Source: Moraxella canis (GTDB lineage Bacteria > Pseudomonadota > Gammaproteobacteria > Pseudomonadales > Moraxellaceae). From it: a stretch of 64,000 nt of DNA. Under the pieces are notes generated by a model that was not told the origin of the DNA, did no database searches, and worked only from the letters and a program-made list of their open reading frames with translations. This document shows positions 36,866-46,269 of the stretch, in pieces. The position numbers and the translations under genes were made by a program. The stretch lies in assembly GCF_002014965.1 (NCBI RefSeq), contig NZ_MUXT01000008.1, positions 210,753 through 274,752 of the forward strand, in the 5' to 3' direction. Every line of letters starts with the position of its first letter. The first letter of the stretch is position 1.

Positions 36866-38041
36866 TCAGATAAATTGACTGACCAAATGATTGACATATC
36901 GAAACCCAAGACGCGTCGGTGCTATGCGTAAAGGATCTGAGACCATCAGCCCCTGATGCTGTAAAGGCAGCAGTTCGTTATCAATCGTACTGATCAAAAG
37001 CCCCGTGCGCGTCTCAAATAAATCAGCACCCACCCCATCTTTTAGACGAAGCGCATTCATCATAAATTCAAACGGCAAGTTTTCATCAGCAATGCGCTCA
37101 AAGTTAATCATTTTAGGCGCATCTTCAAATGAAAGATAGTCTTTGGGCAGGCGCGATTTTTGATAACGATAAATACCATCTTGGTGATTTGGATGGTTTT
37201 TGAAAGTTAGCTTACCATGCGCCCCAGCGCCGATCGCCAAATAGTCGCCAAACTGCCAATAGTTGAGATTATGCCGACAAGGGGCATCATTTGGACCGCA
37301 CCAAGCACTGACTTCATAATTAGAAAATCCATGCTTCGTCAGTACATCACGCCCTAAAGTTTCAATTTGCGCCATCACTTCTTCGTCTGGCAAATGCGGC
37401 GGAGTACGATAAAAGGCGGTATTTGGCTCTATCGTCAGCTGATACCAAGATAAGTGGGTTGCGCCGGCATCAATGGCAGCTTGAATATCATTGACCGCTT
37501 TTAAAGGGTCTTGATTGGGCAGACCATACATCAAATCGGCATTGACACGATCAAACCCAGCTGCGCGTGCGGCACGAATGGCGTTTGATGCTTGATCGGG
37601 ATTGTGAATACGTCCCAATACTTTTAGGGCGCTGTGATCAAAGCTTTGAACGCCAATGGACAAGCGATTAATGCCGATCTTGAGATACTCATCAAAAGGC
37701 GAATGCTCAAGCGCACCAGGATTTGCCTCAAGTGTCACCTCACAGTCAGGCGAAAAATGATAAATCAGCCGCAGTCCATCAAACAGCCGCGCGAATGATT
37801 CGATGGGCAATAAAGACGGCGTGCCTCCACCGATAAATACCGTATCAATCTGACGATTTGATACCAAGCTTTGTTGAGACAAAGCATCGCTGAGCAGCGC
37901 TTCGACATAGCTGTCAAATGGTGCTTGGTTTGGCAAGGCATGCGAGTTAAAATCGCAATAAGGGCATTTTTTGACACACCAAGGAATGTGAATATATAGC
38001 GACAGTGGAATATGAGCAGGATCTAATAAATCAGGATGCAT
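36866..38041 (-). CDS. hemW: Radical SAM heme chaperone HemW
   Basis: HemW is a radical-SAM protein that binds heme and inserts it into respiratory enzymes; it was long annotated as an oxygen-independent coproporphyrinogen oxidase, but it lacks that activity. The cluster motif CVKKCPYCDFNSH is close to the N-terminus, followed by FIGGGTPSLL and RLSIGVQSFDHSALKVLGRIHNPDQA. The start at 38041 (MHPDLLDP) gives 391 residues, near the E. coli 378, and avoids a long overlap with the helicase gene upstream; AAGGA lies about ten bases upstream. Further upstream ATGs in frame (38068, 38149) are possible but poorly supported. Confidence 0.9.
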   Translation of the reverse strand: MHPDLLDPAHIPLSLYIHIPWCVKKCPYCDFNSHALPNQAPFDSYVEALLSDALSQQSLVSNRQIDTVFIGGGTPSLLPIESFARLFDGLRLIYHFSPDCEVTLEANPGALEHSPFDEYLKIGINRLSIGVQSFDHSALKVLGRIHNPDQASNAIRAARAAGFDRVNADLMYGLPNQDPLKAVNDIQAAIDAGATHLSWYQLTIEPNTAFYRTPPHLPDEEVMAQIETLGRDVLTKHGFSNYEVSAWCGPNDAPCRHNLNYWQFGDYLAIGAGAHGKLTFKNHPNHQDGIYRYQKSRLPKDYLSFEDAPKMINFERIADENLPFEFMMNALRLKDGVGADLFETRTGLLISTIDNELLPLQHQGLMVSDPLRIAPTRLGFRYVNHLVSQFI

Positions 38042-38045
38042 GCGC

Positions 38046-39230
38046 TCATGATCCTTGTTCTTGCTCATCCAAAAACTCAAATTGGCTGAGCTTGAATTTT
38101 TGATCGACATGCGACTCAAGCGCAGGCAAGTTAAAAGCGTCATTTTCACTCACAAAACTGATGGATACACCACTCAAACCAGCTCGCCCTGTACGACCTA
38201 TACGATGCACATAATCATCAGGCATCTCAGGCAAAGTATAGTTAATCACATGTGTCACATCATCCACATGAATGCCGCGACCTGCCACATCCGTTGCTAC
38301 CAGTACATTGACCTCACCGTCTTTGAAACGCTGAAGGTAGCGCTCTCGTTTTTGCTGAGCCACATCTCCAGACAGCATCGTCACCTCGTGATGGCGGCGC
38401 AGATGATCATACAGGCGCTTGACCTGATCTTTACGATTGGCAAAAACGATCGTTTTTTTCACCAAATCATCCGCCAAAATCTGCTTAAGCGCGCTCATTT
38501 TTTCACGCTCAGTGACCAAGTAAAATTGCTGATCAATCGACTGATTGGTTTTGCTTTCAGGTGCGATCTCAACAAATGCTGGCTGATGCAGCCAGCGATA
38601 AGCCAAATTCATCACATCCTGATTGAAAGTTGCCGAAAACAAAAGGCTTTGGCGCTCGGTGTTGCTTGGCATGTGCCGGACGATGCGCTTGATATCAGGG
38701 ATGAAGCCCATATCCAGCATGCGATCAGCTTCATCAAGCACAAATACCTCGACACGATCCAAAAAAAGCTCGCCTTTATTAACCCAGTCGATGATGCGCC
38801 CTGGCGTACCAATCAAAATATCCAGCGGTCTTTTGTGTAGCTGCTCAAGCTGCTTATCAAAATCGGCGCCGCCTGTAATGCACAAATTATAAAGCTGACT
38901 AAATCGAGTCAGCTCGCGACAGTCCGCCAAAATCTGCTGCGCAAGCTCTCGGGTAGGCGCCAAAACCAGCGCTCTGGGTTCGCCAAGATAGCGGACTTCA
39001 TCATCAGCAAATGGACGCTTTAATAGTGACTCAATGATGGTAATCAAAAATGTCGCCGTCTTGCCTGTGCCAGTTTGCGCCTGCCCAATGGCATCTTGGT
39101 TTGCCAAGGTGTGCGGCAAAATCTGTGCTTGAATGGGAGTTAATTGATCAAATTTTAGTGCTTGCACCGCCTTTAAAGTCGCCTCAGACAATGGCAAGTC
39201 ATCAAAATTTTTAAAAGTCGTTTCGGTCAT
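38046..39230 (-). CDS. rhlB: DEAD-box RNA helicase, RhlB-like
   Basis: An ATP-dependent RNA helicase with all family motifs: Q-motif LTPIQAQILP, Walker A QTGTGKT, VLDEADRMLDMGF, SAT in LLFSATF, and HRIGRTGRAG. The DEAD-box core is followed by a short C-terminus (NLPALESHVDQKF) that, with the overall length of 394, resembles RhlB rather than RhlE. RhlB helps RNase E in the degradosome in enterobacteria. The long basic tail of RhlE/DeaD proteins is absent. It lies immediately upstream of hemW on the same strand, and the stop is 4 bases from the chosen hemW start. Confidence 0.85.
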   Translation of the reverse strand: MTETTFKNFDDLPLSEATLKAVQALKFDQLTPIQAQILPHTLANQDAIGQAQTGTGKTATFLITIIESLLKRPFADDEVRYLGEPRALVLAPTRELAQQILADCRELTRFSQLYNLCITGGADFDKQLEQLHKRPLDILIGTPGRIIDWVNKGELFLDRVEVFVLDEADRMLDMGFIPDIKRIVRHMPSNTERQSLLFSATFNQDVMNLAYRWLHQPAFVEIAPESKTNQSIDQQFYLVTEREKMSALKQILADDLVKKTIVFANRKDQVKRLYDHLRRHHEVTMLSGDVAQQKRERYLQRFKDGEVNVLVATDVAGRGIHVDDVTHVINYTLPEMPDDYVHRIGRTGRAGLSGVSISFVSENDAFNLPALESHVDQKFKLSQFEFLDEQEQGS

Positions 39231-39260
39231 AAGAATACCATCAGGCTTGCGGTGTTGCGA

Positions 39261-39671
39261 TTAATTTTTGGGGGCTTCAAGGATTTGCTCAAGACAAGAA
39301 TAAAAAGATGACTCGCCCACACTCATTACGAACGCTTGTTTTTCGGCGTCGGTTTTTAGAACCGATTCTTGAAACATTCTATCAATGGCATCTTTCCAAT
39401 ACTTGTCAAGTGTCGCAGCAGTTTGCGGATCGATGAGTTTTTTTAGCTCAGTCATGCTCTCACCATGGCTAGTGAGCACCTCAGATTTGGTTGCGCCGCC
39501 TTGACGAGCGCCAGCGATACGCATCACCCCATAAGTTGCAAAATCGCAAAAATCCGCCGCCATTTGCTCTTGTTGGGTCAAAGACGCTTCAGGCGCGGCA
39601 GTATTTGCATAAGCCACCGCCGGTAAGCCCAATGCCAAAATAGCCAAACTACGCATCAACTTATTTTTCAT
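39261..39671 (-). CDS. Hypothetical exported protein, 136 residues
   Basis: I do not recognise a family. A Sec signal peptide (MKNKLMRSLAILALGLPAVAYA) is followed by a mature part of about 115 residues, helical, with two cysteines about 80 residues apart (ADFCDF and YSCLEQ) that may form a disulfide. It is periplasmic. Three ATGs in a row at 39677, 39674 and 39671 compete; I chose 39671 because GGA lies eight bases before it. It is upstream of the helicase gene by 30 bases on the same strand, so it may belong to that transcript. Confidence 0.65.
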   Translation of the reverse strand: MKNKLMRSLAILALGLPAVAYANTAAPEASLTQQEQMAADFCDFATYGVMRIAGARQGGATKSEVLTSHGESMTELKKLIDPQTAATLDKYWKDAIDRMFQESVLKTDAEKQAFVMSVGESSFYSCLEQILEAPKN

Positions 39672-39941
39672 CATCATATTCCGGTGTGTTTTGGTGTATT
39701 TTATGATCAACTGATCGTGCTAAACCTTGGCATTATCGCATGTTTAGCAAAGTTTGAAAAGGCATATTATCATCCTTCAAAAGACGCAAAATCATCACAT
39801 CGTAGGTTCAATCGGTCTAAATTCCATAAAGGAAAATAAAAAGTCAATTTTTGCGCTTAAAGTTTATATACCAATGCCGTAAAGTACAGCCATCTTTTGA
39901 GTTTATCATCAGTTACCCATTGTACCATTAGGATTGTTATC

Positions 39942-40820
39942 ATGCCAAATCAGCCAATACCCCCAAAAAATCGCGCGCGCCGAGTGATGCCTTTTTTTGG
40001 GCTAAGTATGGGCGTCAGCATATTTGCACTCAGTTTGTTGGTGATTTTACCCTTTTTGATGATGGTTTTGACGACATTGCAAATGGATTTTGGCGACATC
40101 ATGCGCACGATTCGCGAGCCGCAAGTGTTTGCAGCGATTAAGCTGTCCTTGTCCATGGCGATGCTTGCCACCATTACCAATTTGATTTTTGGGACGCTGG
40201 TGGCTTGGGTATTGGTGCGTTATGAGTTTTGGGGGAAATCCTTTTTAAATGCATTGGTTGATCTGCCATTTGCCCTGCCAACGGCGGTGACCGGCATCGC
40301 CCTTGCCACGCTTTATGCGCCCAATGGCTTGTTTGGTCAATGGTTTACACGCCTTGGGCTGCTGCTATTTAATGAGCCAATAAAAATTGCTTTTACGCCG
40401 ATTGGCATTTGGCTTGCTTTGGTGGTGGTCAGTTTTCCTTTTATTGTGCGCGCGGTGCAGCCAGTGCTTGCTGAGCTTTCGGTAGAGTTTGAAGAAGCGG
40501 CAGCGGTGATGGGTGCCAGCCGCCTGACGACATTTCGCCGCGTCATTTTGCCTGAGATCGCCCCAGCGATGCTGATCGGCGCTGGCATGATGTTTGCGCG
40601 TGCTACTGGCGAGTATGGGTCGGTGATTTTTATTGCTGGTAATATCCCCATGCAATCGGAGATTTTACCCTTAATCATTGTCTCAAAACTTGAGCAGTTT
40701 GATGTAGCAGGCGCAGCTTGCGTCGCGTTATTTATGCTTTTGATCTCATTGGTGGTTTTGTTTGCCATTAATTTTGCTCAATGGAAACTGTCTGCAAGAC
40801 TTGGTGCAAAAACCAACTGA
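39942..40820 (+). CDS. cysT: Sulfate/thiosulfate ABC transporter permease CysT
   Basis: CysT is one of the two inner-membrane permeases of the sulfate importer. The 292-residue protein has six membrane segments and the EAA loop EFEEAAAVMGASRLTTFRRV that contacts the ATPase; FALPTAVTGIALATLYAPNGLFG is the CysT family block. The start at 39942 (MPNQPIPPK) has AGGAT upstream; the longer frame begins with TTG. cysW and cysA follow. The periplasmic sulfate-binding protein (Sbp or CysP) is not adjacent, so it must be encoded elsewhere. Confidence 0.93.
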   Translation: MPNQPIPPKNRARRVMPFFGLSMGVSIFALSLLVILPFLMMVLTTLQMDFGDIMRTIREPQVFAAIKLSLSMAMLATITNLIFGTLVAWVLVRYEFWGKSFLNALVDLPFALPTAVTGIALATLYAPNGLFGQWFTRLGLLLFNEPIKIAFTPIGIWLALVVVSFPFIVRAVQPVLAELSVEFEEAAAVMGASRLTTFRRVILPEIAPAMLIGAGMMFARATGEYGSVIFIAGNIPMQSEILPLIIVSKLEQFDVAGAACVALFMLLISLVVLFAINFAQWKLSARLGAKTN

Positions 40821-40869
40821 TTTATCACAATAAAAATTATTGAGTCATATAAAAATCTAAGGCAAGACT

Positions 40870-41709
40870 ATGGCAAATATAAGTTCTTATGCATACCAAA
40901 AAAATCCTGCCACGCGTGATAAACCTTGGGTCAAATACAGTTTGATTGGTGTGGCGGCTGTATTTATGGGCGTCATGCTGGTTGTGCCACTATTGTCTGT
41001 TTTTTATGAAGCGCTTAAAGAAGGATGGCAGGCATATCAAGCTGCACTACTTGAACCTGATGCGCTGTCATCCATTAAGCTTACCTTAATAACAGCAGCG
41101 ATCGTTTTACCCATCAATACAATCATTGGGGTGGCGCTGGCGTATTTGATCACACGCCATAAATTTCGCGGCAAATTTGTGATCACCACACTGCTTGATC
41201 TGCCCTTTGCGGTGTCGCCTGTGGTGGCAGGTTTGATGTTTGTGCTGGTCTTTGGCGCTAATACGCTGCTTGGGGGCTGGCTTGAGAGCATGGGGATTCA
41301 GGTGATCTTTGCGACGACAGGGATTGTGCTTGCGACTTTGTTTGTCACCTTTCCATTCATCGCACGAGAGCTCATTCCACTCATGCAGGCACAAGGCGAC
41401 AGTGAAGAAGAAGCTGCTTTGACGCTTGGCGCCAATGGCTGGCAGATGTTTTGGAAAGTGACTCTGCCAAATATCAAATGGGCGCTACTTTATGGCATCA
41501 TCCTAACCAATGCACGCGCGATGGGTGAATTTGGGGCGGTATCGGTGGTATCTGGACATATCCGAGGCGAGACGAACACCATGCCTTTGATGATTGAAAT
41601 TGCGTACAATGAATATGCGTTTACCTTGGCATTTGCGCTGTCAAGCTTGCTTGCGCTACTTGCTTTGGTCACTTTGGCAGTTCAAGGCTTTATGAGTCGT
41701 AAAAAATAG
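40870..41709 (+). CDS. cysW: Sulfate/thiosulfate ABC transporter permease CysW
   Basis: CysW is the second permease. It shows the EAA loop DSEEEAALTLGANGWQMFWKVTLPNI and the family block LDLPFAVSPVVAGLMFVLVFG, with GEFGAVSVVSGHIRGETNTMPLMIEI near the C-terminus. At 279 residues it is of normal size. It follows cysT by 49 bases with its own AAGGCAAG ribosome site. Confidence 0.94.
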   Translation: MANISSYAYQKNPATRDKPWVKYSLIGVAAVFMGVMLVVPLLSVFYEALKEGWQAYQAALLEPDALSSIKLTLITAAIVLPINTIIGVALAYLITRHKFRGKFVITTLLDLPFAVSPVVAGLMFVLVFGANTLLGGWLESMGIQVIFATTGIVLATLFVTFPFIARELIPLMQAQGDSEEEAALTLGANGWQMFWKVTLPNIKWALLYGIILTNARAMGEFGAVSVVSGHIRGETNTMPLMIEIAYNEYAFTLAFALSSLLALLALVTLAVQGFMSRKK

Positions 41710-41781
41710 CAGTCATACAGGTTTTATCAAACAAGCATTTACATATAAATATTTATTAATATAGCTAAAAAGGTATCTTCC

Positions 41782-42501
41782 ATGAGTATTGAAATCCAAA
41801 ACATTCATAAAGCTTTCGGTGATTTTGTTGCCTTGGGCGATATCAGCATCGATATTCCAACAGGTGAGCTAACCACTTTATTGGGTCCATCGGGCTGCGG
41901 TAAAACAACCTTACTGCGCATCATCGCAGGCCTTGAAAATGCAGACAGCGGGCGGATATATTTTGATGGTGTCGATGTGACCGACATCCCAGTACAGCAT
42001 CGCGGTATCGGGTTTGTATTTCAGCAATATGCGTTATTTCGACATCAAACGGTTGCCCAAAACATTGGGTTTGGCTTGACACTTCTACCACGTCATACGC
42101 GCCCTTCGGTAGATGAAATTGATCGGCGTGTCGATGAGCTGCTTGACTTGGTGCAGCTTTCACACACCAAAACCCGCTACCCGCATGAACTGTCAGGCGG
42201 ACAGCGTCAGCGCATTGCTTTGGCGCGTGCATTGGCGACCAATCCTAAGCTGCTGCTGCTTGATGAGCCTTTTGGCGCGCTTGATGCCAAAGTGCGTAAA
42301 GAGCTGCGCGCTTCTCTCAAGGACATCCAGCGCGAAATTGGCATAACGAGCATCATGGTCACGCATGACCAAGAAGAAGCCCAAGCCATATCTGATAAGA
42401 TTGTCATTATGAATCATGGGCAAATAGAGCAAATTGGCACGCCAAGCGAGCTGTTTGCTAAGCCAAGCAGTGACTTTGTGGTGGATTTTTTGGGCTTATA
42501 A
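41782..42501 (+). CDS. cysA: Sulfate ABC transporter ATPase CysA, short form
   Basis: The ATPase powers CysTW. Walker [15 protein letters not shown]-loop FVFQQYALF, signature [15 protein letters not shown], Walker [17 protein letters not shown] and H-loop VTHDQEEA are all present. It ends at residue 239 after FVVDFLGL, where E. coli CysA (365 residues) continues with a TOBE-type regulatory domain. The stop is a clean TAA with no similar downstream frame up to the convergent radA stop 40 bases later, so this is a natural short form or an old loss rather than a recent frameshift. Confidence 0.93.
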   Translation: MSIEIQNIHKAFGDFVALGDISIDIPTGELTTLLGPSGCGKTTLLRIIAGLENADSGRIYFDGVDVTDIPVQHRGIGFVFQQYALFRHQTVAQNIGFGLTLLPRHTRPSVDEIDRRVDELLDLVQLSHTKTRYPHELSGGQRQRIALARALATNPKLLLLDEPFGALDAKVRKELRASLKDIQREIGITSIMVTHDQEEAQAISDKIVIMNHGQIEQIGTPSELFAKPSSDFVVDFLGL

Positions 42502-42543
42502 CATTTAAGAGGCTAGCCCAAAATCCAACTGATAAAAAGCGCC

Positions 42544-43965
42544 TTAGCCAACGGTAATTTCAAAAGCTTGATAAATCGCTTCATCAAGTCTATCAACAGC
42601 GATGATATGAATACGGTTAAATTGTGAGTTATTAGCGGCAGGCGCATTGGCTCTGGGTACGATGGCATGGGTAAATCCATGCTTCATCGCCTCTTTGAGA
42701 CGCTCTTGACCATTGGGTACAGGACGAATCTCCCCAGATAGCCCCACTTCACCGAACACACAAAGTCGATTGGGAAGCGCTTTTTCACGAATACTAGAGG
42801 CGCAGGCAAGCAGCACTGCAAGGTCTGATCCAGTCTCCATGACCTTAACGCCGCCAACGACGTTGACATACACATCCATACCACTGGTATGAATGCCGCC
42901 ATGCCGATGCATTACCGCCAAAAGCATCGACAGTCTTTGATAATCAAGCCCCAATGCCATGCGGCGCGGCTGAGCTTGAGCGCTATCCACAAGCGCCTGG
43001 ACCTCAACCAACAAAGGACGCGTACCTTCACGGCTAACCATGACGACCGACCCTGCAATGGGCTTATCATAGCGACTCAGAAAAATTGCCGATGGATTGG
43101 CGACTTCTTTTAAGCCTGTATCCGTCATCCCAAAAATACCCAGCTCGTTCACCGCACCAAAACGGTTCTTGACGGCGCGTATCATACGAAAGCGGCTATC
43201 TGATTCACCTTCAAAATACAACACCGTATCGACCATATGCTCAAGTACCCTAGGTCCTGCTAAGGCGCCTTCCTTGGTGACATGCCCCACCAAAAATAGC
43301 GCAGTGCCTGTTTGCTTGGCATAGCGAGTCAAGATGGCTGCTGATTCACGGATTTGAGCGACACCACCAGGGGCAGACTGAATCATCTCTGTAAATAATG
43401 TCTGAATCGAATCAATCACCGCAATGGCTGGCTGCTCTGCAGTCAATGCTGCACAAATGGTATCGACATTGGTTTCAGCTAAGACGCGCAGGCGATCGGT
43501 TGGCAGACCAAGCCTTTTGGCGCGCATTGCCACCTGAGATAGGCTTTCTTCGCCAGTGATATACAAAGCAGAGCCCGACAGTGAATCACCTGCTGCCATA
43601 TTAATGGCAGTTTGTAATAAAATTGTCGATTTACCAATGCCAGGATCGCCGCCAATGAGCACCACCGACCCTGCCACCAATCCACCACCAAGAACGCGAT
43701 CAAATTCACCAATCCCAGTTGGCATACGCGTCTCAAGCGTAACGCCAACATGGTCTAAAGTCATCACACCGCTCACCGCTCCAGCGTAGTTGGCAGTTTT
43801 TCTAGGCGCAGCGGTGCTGGTTTTTGACTTATTATGGTGCGGTAAACTGGTGTTGGGCGCCTCAACGAGCGTATTCCACTCACCGCAATCCGTACACTGC
43901 CCTGCCCATTTTCCATAAATTGCCCCGCAATTTTGGCAAATATAGCTTGATTTAGCTTTAGCCAT
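42544..43965 (-). CDS. radA: DNA repair protein RadA
   Basis: RadA (Sms) is a RecA-like branch-migration protein for recombination. The zinc finger C10-x2-C13...C24-x2-C27 (CQNCGAIYGKWAGQCTDC) opens the protein, followed by Walker A GGDPGIGKST, the RadA-only motif VKNRFGAVNE, and a C-terminal Lon-protease-like domain (MDVYVNVVGGVKVMETGSDLAVLLA) without the protease dyad being functional in the family. At 473 residues it is normal. It is monocistronic, convergent with cysA. Confidence 0.96.
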   Translation of the reverse strand: MAKAKSSYICQNCGAIYGKWAGQCTDCGEWNTLVEAPNTSLPHHNKSKTSTAAPRKTANYAGAVSGVMTLDHVGVTLETRMPTGIGEFDRVLGGGLVAGSVVLIGGDPGIGKSTILLQTAINMAAGDSLSGSALYITGEESLSQVAMRAKRLGLPTDRLRVLAETNVDTICAALTAEQPAIAVIDSIQTLFTEMIQSAPGGVAQIRESAAILTRYAKQTGTALFLVGHVTKEGALAGPRVLEHMVDTVLYFEGESDSRFRMIRAVKNRFGAVNELGIFGMTDTGLKEVANPSAIFLSRYDKPIAGSVVMVSREGTRPLLVEVQALVDSAQAQPRRMALGLDYQRLSMLLAVMHRHGGIHTSGMDVYVNVVGGVKVMETGSDLAVLLACASSIREKALPNRLCVFGEVGLSGEIRPVPNGQERLKEAMKHGFTHAIVPRANAPAANNSQFNRIHIIAVDRLDEAIYQAFEITVG

Positions 43966-44283
43966 AGATTATCCTAGTCGGTTGATCATAATTGATTAAT
44001 CAAATTGTAGCATTTTTTTAGTATGCTTGCTAATTAACATCTCACGCAGCCCAAACACCCTATCAATCCTACCTGCAAAACGCCACTTTGACCCGTTTTT
44101 AAGTATAACTTTTAAAAATACATACATTTAATTTAATTATAGTACTTATCTTTCTGCATGTTTTGTGGTTTAATACTGCTTTTCACAGCGCCACTGTATT
44201 ATCTTGTTACAATTTAAAGGCTTTATAGCTCTGTCCGTACAAATAACAGTGGATCGCCAATTTTCATTAAATGAGATCCAAAC
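43966..44283. promoter_or_regulatory. Divergent radA / pckG intergenic region
   Basis: The 318-base gap is AT-rich. A perfect 12-base palindrome TTGATTAATCAA sits at 43992-44003, 26 bases above the radA start. I could not find a convincing -35/-10 pair for pckG; TATTAT (44197-44202) and TACAAT (44208-44213) are possible -10 elements without a good -35, which may mean activator control. The pckG start is preceded by GAGATCC. No small coding frame is convincing. Confidence 0.4.
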
Positions 44284-46116
44284 ATGACTGCAAAGATAAC
44301 TGCTCCAGATTTTGTTCGTCACCAAGCCTTGATTAATTGGGTGGCTGAAATTGCTGCTCTGACCAAACCTGCTGCCATCGAATGGTGCGACGGCTCTGAA
44401 GAAGAAAACCAGCGCCTGATCGATCTAATGATCGAAAACGGCACCATGATCAAATTAAATGAAGACAAGCATCCAAATTCATATCTGGCGTTCTCAGATC
44501 CGACAGATGTTGCGCGTGTCGAAGATCGTACTTATATCTGCTCAAAAGAAGAAATCGACGCAGGCGCGACCAATAACTGGATCGAGCCAGGTCAAATGCG
44601 CGCCAAATTAAACGAGTTGTTCGACGGCTGCATGGCAGGTCGCACCATGTATGTGGTACCTTTTAGCATGGGTCCTTTGGGCAGCCACATTGCCCATATC
44701 GGCATCGAAATCACAGATAGCCCTTATGTCGTTGTCAGCATGCGCAAAATGGCGCGTATGGGCAAAGAAGTTTATGATGTGCTTGGTACCGATGGCGAGT
44801 ATGTGCCATGCGTCCACACTGTGGGCGCACCATTGACCGAAGGGCAAAAAGACGTGGCATGGCCATGCAACGATGACAAATACATCGTGCATTTCCCTGA
44901 GACTCGTGAAATCTGGTCATATGGATCAGGCTATGGCGGCAATGCTTTGCTTGGCAAAAAATGCCTAGCGCTACGCATCGCTTCTGCCATGGGTCGTGAG
45001 CAAGGTTGGTTGGCTGAACATATGCTGATCTTGGGTGTCACCAACCCACAAGGCAAAAAGCACTACATCGCTGCAGCATTCCCATCAGCGTGCGGTAAAA
45101 CAAACTTTGCCATGCTCATTCCACCAGCAGGCTATGAAGGCTGGAAAGTCGAAACCGTCGGTGATGATATCGCATGGATTAAGCCTTCTGCAGATGGTAA
45201 GCTTTATGCCATCAACCCTGAAGCAGGCTTCTTTGGTGTTGCGCCAGGCACCAACACCAAAACCAACTCAAACTGCATGAGCACTTTGGTGTCTGATGTC
45301 ATCTACACCAACGTCGCTGTTACCGATGATGGTGAAGCTTGGTGGGAAGGTAAAACTAAAGAAACTCCAGAAAACTTAACGAACTGGAAGCGCGAGCCAC
45401 ACACAGGTGAAGAGCGTGCGGCACATGCCAATGCACGATTTACCGTCTCTGCCAAACAATGCCCATCCATCGATCCACAGTGGGAGAATCCTGAAGGCGT
45501 GCCAATTTCTGCCTTCATCTTCGGTGGTCGCCGTGCAGATACTGTACCTTTGGTATCAGAAGCATTTGATTGGGTAGATGGGGTTTATAAAGCGGCAACC
45601 ATGGGTTCTGAAACCACGGCTGCTGCAACTGGTCAGCAAGGTGTAGTGCGCCGCGATCCATTTGCGATGTTACCATTTGCTGGCTATAACATGGCTGACT
45701 ACTTCAACCATTGGTTACAAATGGGCGAAAATGTCGGTAAAACAGCTGAAGCGGCAGGCAATCAGCTGCCAAAAATGTTCAAAGTCAACTGGTTCCGCCG
45801 TGACGAAAATGGCGACTTTGTATGGCCTGGCTTTGGTCAGAACATGCGTGTTCTACAGTGGATCATCGAGCGCTGTGAAGGTACTGCGAATGCTGTGCAC
45901 ACTCCAATTGGCTTGGTGCCAACTTATGATGACATCAATTGGGATCAGTCTGATTTTACCAAGGCACAATTTGAGCTTGTGACCAGTCAAGACAAAGATG
46001 CTTGGATCAAAGAGCTTGAAAGCCATGCTGAGTTGTTTGATAAGCTGGGTGAGCGTATGCCAGAAGCACTCAAAGCGCATAACGCCAAACTAAAAGCTGA
46101 CATTGAGCAAGCATAA
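44284..46116 (+). CDS. pckG: Phosphoenolpyruvate carboxykinase (GTP)
   Basis: PckG makes phosphoenolpyruvate from oxaloacetate and GTP, the entry step of gluconeogenesis. It is the GTP type: P-loop [13 protein letters not shown] near residue 265, the mobile-loop region [12 protein letters not shown], and the block [14 protein letters not shown], with [10 protein letters not shown] early in the chain. The 610 residues are normal for the GTP family. It is monocistronic with a terminator 18 bases after the stop. The GTP form, together with putA and the amino-acid degradation genes, suggests growth on amino acids and organic acids. Confidence 0.97.
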   Translation: MTAKITAPDFVRHQALINWVAEIAALTKPAAIEWCDGSEEENQRLIDLMIENGTMIKLNEDKHPNSYLAFSDPTDVARVEDRTYICSKEEIDAGATNNWIEPGQMRAKLNELFDGCMAGRTMYVVPFSMGPLGSHIAHIGIEITDSPYVVVSMRKMARMGKEVYDVLGTDGEYVPCVHTVGAPLTEGQKDVAWPCNDDKYIVHFPETREIWSYGSGYGGNALLGKKCLALRIASAMGREQGWLAEHMLILGVTNPQGKKHYIAAAFPSACGKTNFAMLIPPAGYEGWKVETVGDDIAWIKPSADGKLYAINPEAGFFGVAPGTNTKTNSNCMSTLVSDVIYTNVAVTDDGEAWWEGKTKETPENLTNWKREPHTGEERAAHANARFTVSAKQCPSIDPQWENPEGVPISAFIFGGRRADTVPLVSEAFDWVDGVYKAATMGSETTAAATGQQGVVRRDPFAMLPFAGYNMADYFNHWLQMGENVGKTAEAAGNQLPKMFKVNWFRRDENGDFVWPGFGQNMRVLQWIIERCEGTANAVHTPIGLVPTYDDINWDQSDFTKAQFELVTSQDKDAWIKELESHAELFDKLGERMPEALKAHNAKLKADIEQA

Positions 46117-46133
46117 GCGATCGTCGTCAAACA

Positions 46134-46161
46134 AAAAGCGGAAAATATGTTTTCCGCTTTT
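46134..46161 (+). terminator. Terminator after pckG
   Basis: AAAAGCGGAAAA (46134-46145) pairs perfectly with TTTTCCGCTTTT (46150-46161) around a 4-base loop, followed by TGTTT. It starts 18 bases after the stop. Confidence 0.9.
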
Positions 46162-46204
46162 GTTTAATAACTCATTAATAAAAGTAATTGGTTGACCGGT
46201 GCAC

Positions 46205-46245
46205 AACAAAAAAACCAGCTTTTTCATAAAGCTGGTTTTTTTGTT
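46205..46245 (-). terminator. Terminator after mltD
   Basis: An 18-bp perfect stem, AACAAAAAAACCAGCTTT (46205-46222) with its complement (46228-46245), around a 5-base loop. On the minus strand it follows the mltD stop by 25 bases and ends in a long T-run. It also backs up the pckG terminator on the plus strand. Confidence 0.9.
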
Positions 46246-46269
46246 AAATCGTTTAAAGCATATCACAAA

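Noticed and set aside
38041..38149. A longer HemW N-terminus beginning at 38149
   Set aside because: It would overlap the helicase gene by over 100 bases and put a low-complexity, Ser-rich leader before the conserved radical-SAM region; the start at 38041 is simpler.
43992..44003. TTGATTAATCAA palindrome near radA as a LexA/SOS box
   Set aside because: It does not match known LexA boxes and is only 12 bases in AT-rich DNA; I treat it as an unproven operator.
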